Shown one piece after another: positions 4,970 to 7,043 of a DNA stretch of 7,043 nt. Numbering within the stretch: position 1 is the first letter of the stretch; each line of letters begins with the position of its first letter. The stretch is from GCA-003244245 sp035463315 (lineage in GTDB: Bacteria; Actinomycetota; Actinomycetes; Mycobacteriales; Pseudonocardiaceae), in NCBI GenBank assembly GCA_035463315.1, contig DATHTJ010000178.1, positions 1 through 7,043 of the forward strand. Direction: 5' to 3'. The position numbers and the translations under genes were made by a program. The notes beneath the pieces were generated by a model. It was not told the DNA's origin, did not search any database, and saw only the letters and a program-made list of their open reading frames with translations.

Positions 4970-5875
4970 GTGGCAATCTTCCTGACCAAGGACTCACGGA
5001 TCATCGTCCAGGGGATGACCGGCTCGGAGGGCCGCAAGCACACCCAGCGGATGCTCGACGCCGGCAGCCAGGTCGTCGGTGGGGTCACCCCGGGCAAGGC
5101 CGGTCAGGCCGTCGACTTCCGGGGTTCGTCGCTGCCGGTGTTCGGCTCGGTAACCGAGGCGATGGCCGCTACCGGCGCGGACGTGAGTGTCGTCTTCGTC
5201 CCGCCGCGCTTCGCCAAGGCCGCGGTCATCGAGGCGATCGATGCTGGCATCGGACTGGCCGTGGTGATCACCGAGGGGATCCCGGTGCACGACACCGCCG
5301 CCTTCTGCGCCCACGCCGGTGCCATCGGGCTGGCGGCGAATCCGGTGCGAACCCGCATCGTCGGCCCGAACTGCCCCGGGGTGATCAGCCCGGGCGCCTC
5401 CAATGCGGGCATCATCCCGGCCAACATCACCGGCCCGGGCAAGATCGGGTTGGTGTCCAAATCTGGCACCCTGACCTACCAGATGATGTTCGAGTTGCGC
5501 GACATCGGTTTCTCCACCTGCGTGGGCATCGGTGGTGACCCGATTATCGGCACCACCCATATCGACGCCCTGCGGGAATTCGAAGACGACCCAGACACCG
5601 CTGCGGTGGTGATGATTGGGGAGATCGGCGGGGACGCCGAGGAACGCGCCGCCGACTACATCAAAGCCAACGTCACCAAACCGGTGATCGGCTACATCGC
5701 CGGGTTCACCGCGCCTGAAGGTAAGACCATGGGCCATGCCGGCGCCATCGTGTCCGGTTCGGCCGGCACCGCCGCGGCCAAAAAGGAAGCCCTCGAGGCG
5801 GCTGGTGTCCAGGTCGGCAAGACGCCCAGCGAAACCGCGGAGCTGATGCGCAAGATCATGAAGTCCCTACCCTGA
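4970..5875 (+). CDS. sucD: Succinyl-CoA synthetase alpha subunit
   Basis: The product is 301 aa, normal length. The N-terminal Rossmann CoA-binding domain has QGMTGSEGRKH (14-24), VVGGVTPGKAG (35-45) and the VFVPP loop (75-79). GPNCPGVISP (132-141) and SKSGTLTYQ (163-171) are family hallmarks. The phosphorylated catalytic histidine is H256 in MGHAGAI (E. coli H246), and GEIGG (217-221) completes the active-site region. The GTG start has AAGGGAG (4955-4961) 8 nt upstream, inside the end of sucC, which suggests coupled translation. It forms the alpha-beta unit with SucC. A 165-bp gap follows before the perM-like gene. No residue appears missing. Confidence 0.98.
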   Translation: MAIFLTKDSRIIVQGMTGSEGRKHTQRMLDAGSQVVGGVTPGKAGQAVDFRGSSLPVFGSVTEAMAATGADVSVVFVPPRFAKAAVIEAIDAGIGLAVVITEGIPVHDTAAFCAHAGAIGLAANPVRTRIVGPNCPGVISPGASNAGIIPANITGPGKIGLVSKSGTLTYQMMFELRDIGFSTCVGIGGDPIIGTTHIDALREFEDDPDTAAVVMIGEIGGDAEERAADYIKANVTKPVIGYIAGFTAPEGKTMGHAGAIVSGSAGTAAAKKEALEAAGVQVGKTPSETAELMRKIMKSLP

Positions 5876-6040
5876 CCCCAGTTGGTAGCCCTTCAAGTAC
5901 CGCCAACCCGGTGGACGAGAGCTGTTAACCGCTGCCAACCTCGCCAGCTGAGCGGCGTAGTACCCCGATCGGGTCACATCAGGGGCGCGTCGGCCAGGTG
6001 ATCGCCGCGACGGTGCCACGCGGCTGCGAGGGTGGCGACC
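5876..6040. other. Non-coding gap between sucD and perM-like gene
   Basis: No convincing gene is present. It holds two GCCAACC copies (5902-5908 and 5934-5940), a GTTGG at 5881-5885 that could pair with either, a weak CCGCC/GGTGG hairpin (5900-5914), and a 10-bp palindrome CCCGATCGGG (5964-5973). None has a T-tract, so no intrinsic terminator is called, and no convincing promoter is seen. GAGGG at 6028-6032 is the ribosome-binding site for GTG 6041. In M. tuberculosis, from memory, two other genes (Rv0953c and Rv0954) occupy this place. Confidence 0.5.
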
Positions 6041-7043
6041 GTGAGCCTCCTGCTGTCGCCGGTGCCCAATGCTTCCGCAGTGGGCGAGACCCCTCCCGGG
6101 CGGGCCTCAACTGGCTGGGCCGCGACGCTGGGCGCCGCCTGTCTGCCGGCTGTCGCCGGTTACCTTGGCGCCGTCGCGCTGCTCGCCCTGCTCGGCGCCG
6201 CCAGTGGGGCCGCCAGTGGGGCAGACAACTCGGTGGCCGATGTGGCTCGGGTCGGCGCGGTGGGCTGGCTGGCCCTCCATCAGGTTCCGCTGACCATTGA
6301 CCCCCTGACCATGGACCCAGCCCCGCTCGGTGTCCTGCCGCTGCTGCCCACCCTGCTGCTCGGTGCGCTGGTGGCTCGCTGTGCCGCCCAGGTCGGGAGT
6401 CGTTGCGGGATCCACACAGCTGCCGACGCGGGGTGGGTGGCCGGGGCGATCGCCGGCACTCACGGTGTCCTGGGTGCTGTCCTGGCGCTGGCAGCGACCC
6501 CGGCGACGATCACCGCGAATCCCGGGCAGGCCACCGTCGGGTGCGCGCTGGTCGCTGGCGTCGCGGCGGGGGTGGGCCTGACCCGGCCCTGCGGGTTGCT
6601 GCCCGCGGCGCTGCGCCGGGCACCCGGCTGGGTACGGCCCGGCCTGGCGGCCGGGGCGTGGGGTCTGGCGGTCCTGCTCACCGCTGGTCTCGCCGCGGTG
6701 CTGATTGGCTTGGGCGTGTCGGCGCCTGAGGCTTTCCGGATGTCGGGATCTGACGCCGGCAGCGCCATCGGGCTGATCATGCTGTCACTCGGGTACCTGC
6801 CCAACGCGGCCATCGCCGGGTTGTCCTGGCTGGCCGGACCGGGCTTCTCAATAGGGGCGTTGTCGGTCAGCCCGGTCACCATGGTGGCCGGGCCGGTACC
6901 GGCGGTGCCGTTGCTCGCCGCGCTGCCGCAGGGTCCGGTGCAGCCCTGGTGGGGTGTGGCACTCGCGGTGCCCCTGCTGGTCGGTGTCGCGGTGGGGCGC
7001 CGGTGCGCCGCTGCTGCCTCCGACCTGGTCGGGCGGCTGCAGG
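6041..7043 (+). CDS. perM: PerM-like polytopic membrane protein (DUF6350), C-terminus outside window
   Basis: The frame is open from GTG 6041 to the right edge, with 334 residues visible. It is very hydrophobic, with likely membrane segments near 27-54, 98-115, 131-153, 164-180, 199-226, 241-265 and 304-319. The stretch GYLPNAAIAGLSWLAGPGFS (251-270) followed by PVPAVPLLAALP (285-296) is characteristic of the actinobacterial DUF6350 family, which includes M. tuberculosis PerM (Rv0955). PerM is reported to support cell division through the divisome protein FtsB and to be needed for persistence. Placement after sucCD matches Rv0955, with purN and purH expected next. GTG 6041 is favoured because GAGGG lies 8 nt upstream; in-frame GTG 6032 is too close to it. 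A 12-nt tandem duplication sits in the first membrane segment/loop region. Identity at family level is firm; function is inferred from the mycobacterial homologue. Confidence 0.85.
   Translation, partial: MSLLLSPVPNASAVGETPPGRASTGWAATLGAACLPAVAGYLGAVALLALLGAASGAASGADNSVADVARVGAVGWLALHQVPLTIDPLTMDPAPLGVLPLLPTLLLGALVARCAAQVGSRCGIHTAADAGWVAGAIAGTHGVLGAVLALAATPATITANPGQATVGCALVAGVAAGVGLTRPCGLLPAALRRAPGWVRPGLAAGAWGLAVLLTAGLAAVLIGLGVSAPEAFRMSGSDAGSAIGLIMLSLGYLPNAAIAGLSWLAGPGFSIGALSVSPVTMVAGPVPAVPLLAALPQGPVQPWWGVALAVPLLVGVAVGRRCAAAASDLVGRLQ
6197..6220 (+). repeat. 12-nt tandem duplication inside perM-like gene
   Basis: GCCGCCAGTGGG occurs twice in perfect tandem, encoding AASG-AASG (residues 53-60) at the end of the first predicted membrane segment. 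The unit is a multiple of three, so the frame is kept. It looks like recent slippage and probably has little effect. Confidence 0.8.

Noticed and set aside
5900..5973. Terminator after sucD (CCGCC/GGTGG hairpin, CCCGATCGGG palindrome)
   Set aside because: Stems are short or have no loop, and no T-tract follows.

Overview
The window is GC-rich (roughly 70% by eye) with actinobacterial traits: GTG and TTG starts, tight operons, promoters that look leaderless and a mycobacterial-type LexA box. Gene order M23 peptidase / sucC / sucD / DUF6350 (PerM) matches, from memory, the Mycobacterium tuberculosis stretch Rv0950c-sucC-sucD-Rv0955. The extra lipase and B12-binding genes, and the style of the LuxR/TPR and 99-aa proteins, suggest Pseudonocardiales (Pseudonocardiaceae-like). 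Genus cannot be set from the sequence alone.

Layout. 1-636 (minus): N-terminal TPR part of a large LuxR-type regulator, cut by the left edge. 637-894: non-coding, ending in a near-perfect LexA/SOS box (858-873) and a -10-like element. 895-1194 (plus): uncharacterised 99-aa Cys/His-containing protein, predicted to be SOS-controlled. 1212-2015 (minus): membrane-anchored M23 peptidase starting at TTG. 2016-2235: its leader and promoter region, with a compact three-way-junction RNA bearing two C-rich loops (2044-2101), CGTRAC direct repeats (2101-2139) and a possibly folded ribosome-binding site (2016-2040). 2236-3225 (minus): alpha/beta-hydrolase lipase/esterase. 3226-3286: a 61-bp divergent promoter region in which both genes appear leaderless. 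3287-3691 (plus): IcmB-like cobalamin-binding small subunit. 3785-4966 and 4970-5875 (plus): sucC and sucD. 5876-6040: non-coding. 6041 to the right edge (plus): PerM-like polytopic membrane protein, cut by the window.

How the genes fit together. SucC and SucD form succinyl-CoA synthetase of the TCA cycle. The B12-binding protein just upstream is the small-subunit type of acyl-CoA mutases, which make or consume branched or methyl-branched CoA esters that feed succinyl-CoA; its large subunit is not in this window. The M23 peptidase and PerM belong to cell envelope and division functions.

The least ordinary parts are non-coding: the structured C-loop RNA in the M23 leader and the LexA box before the 99-aa protein. 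Both are sequence-level predictions without experimental support here.
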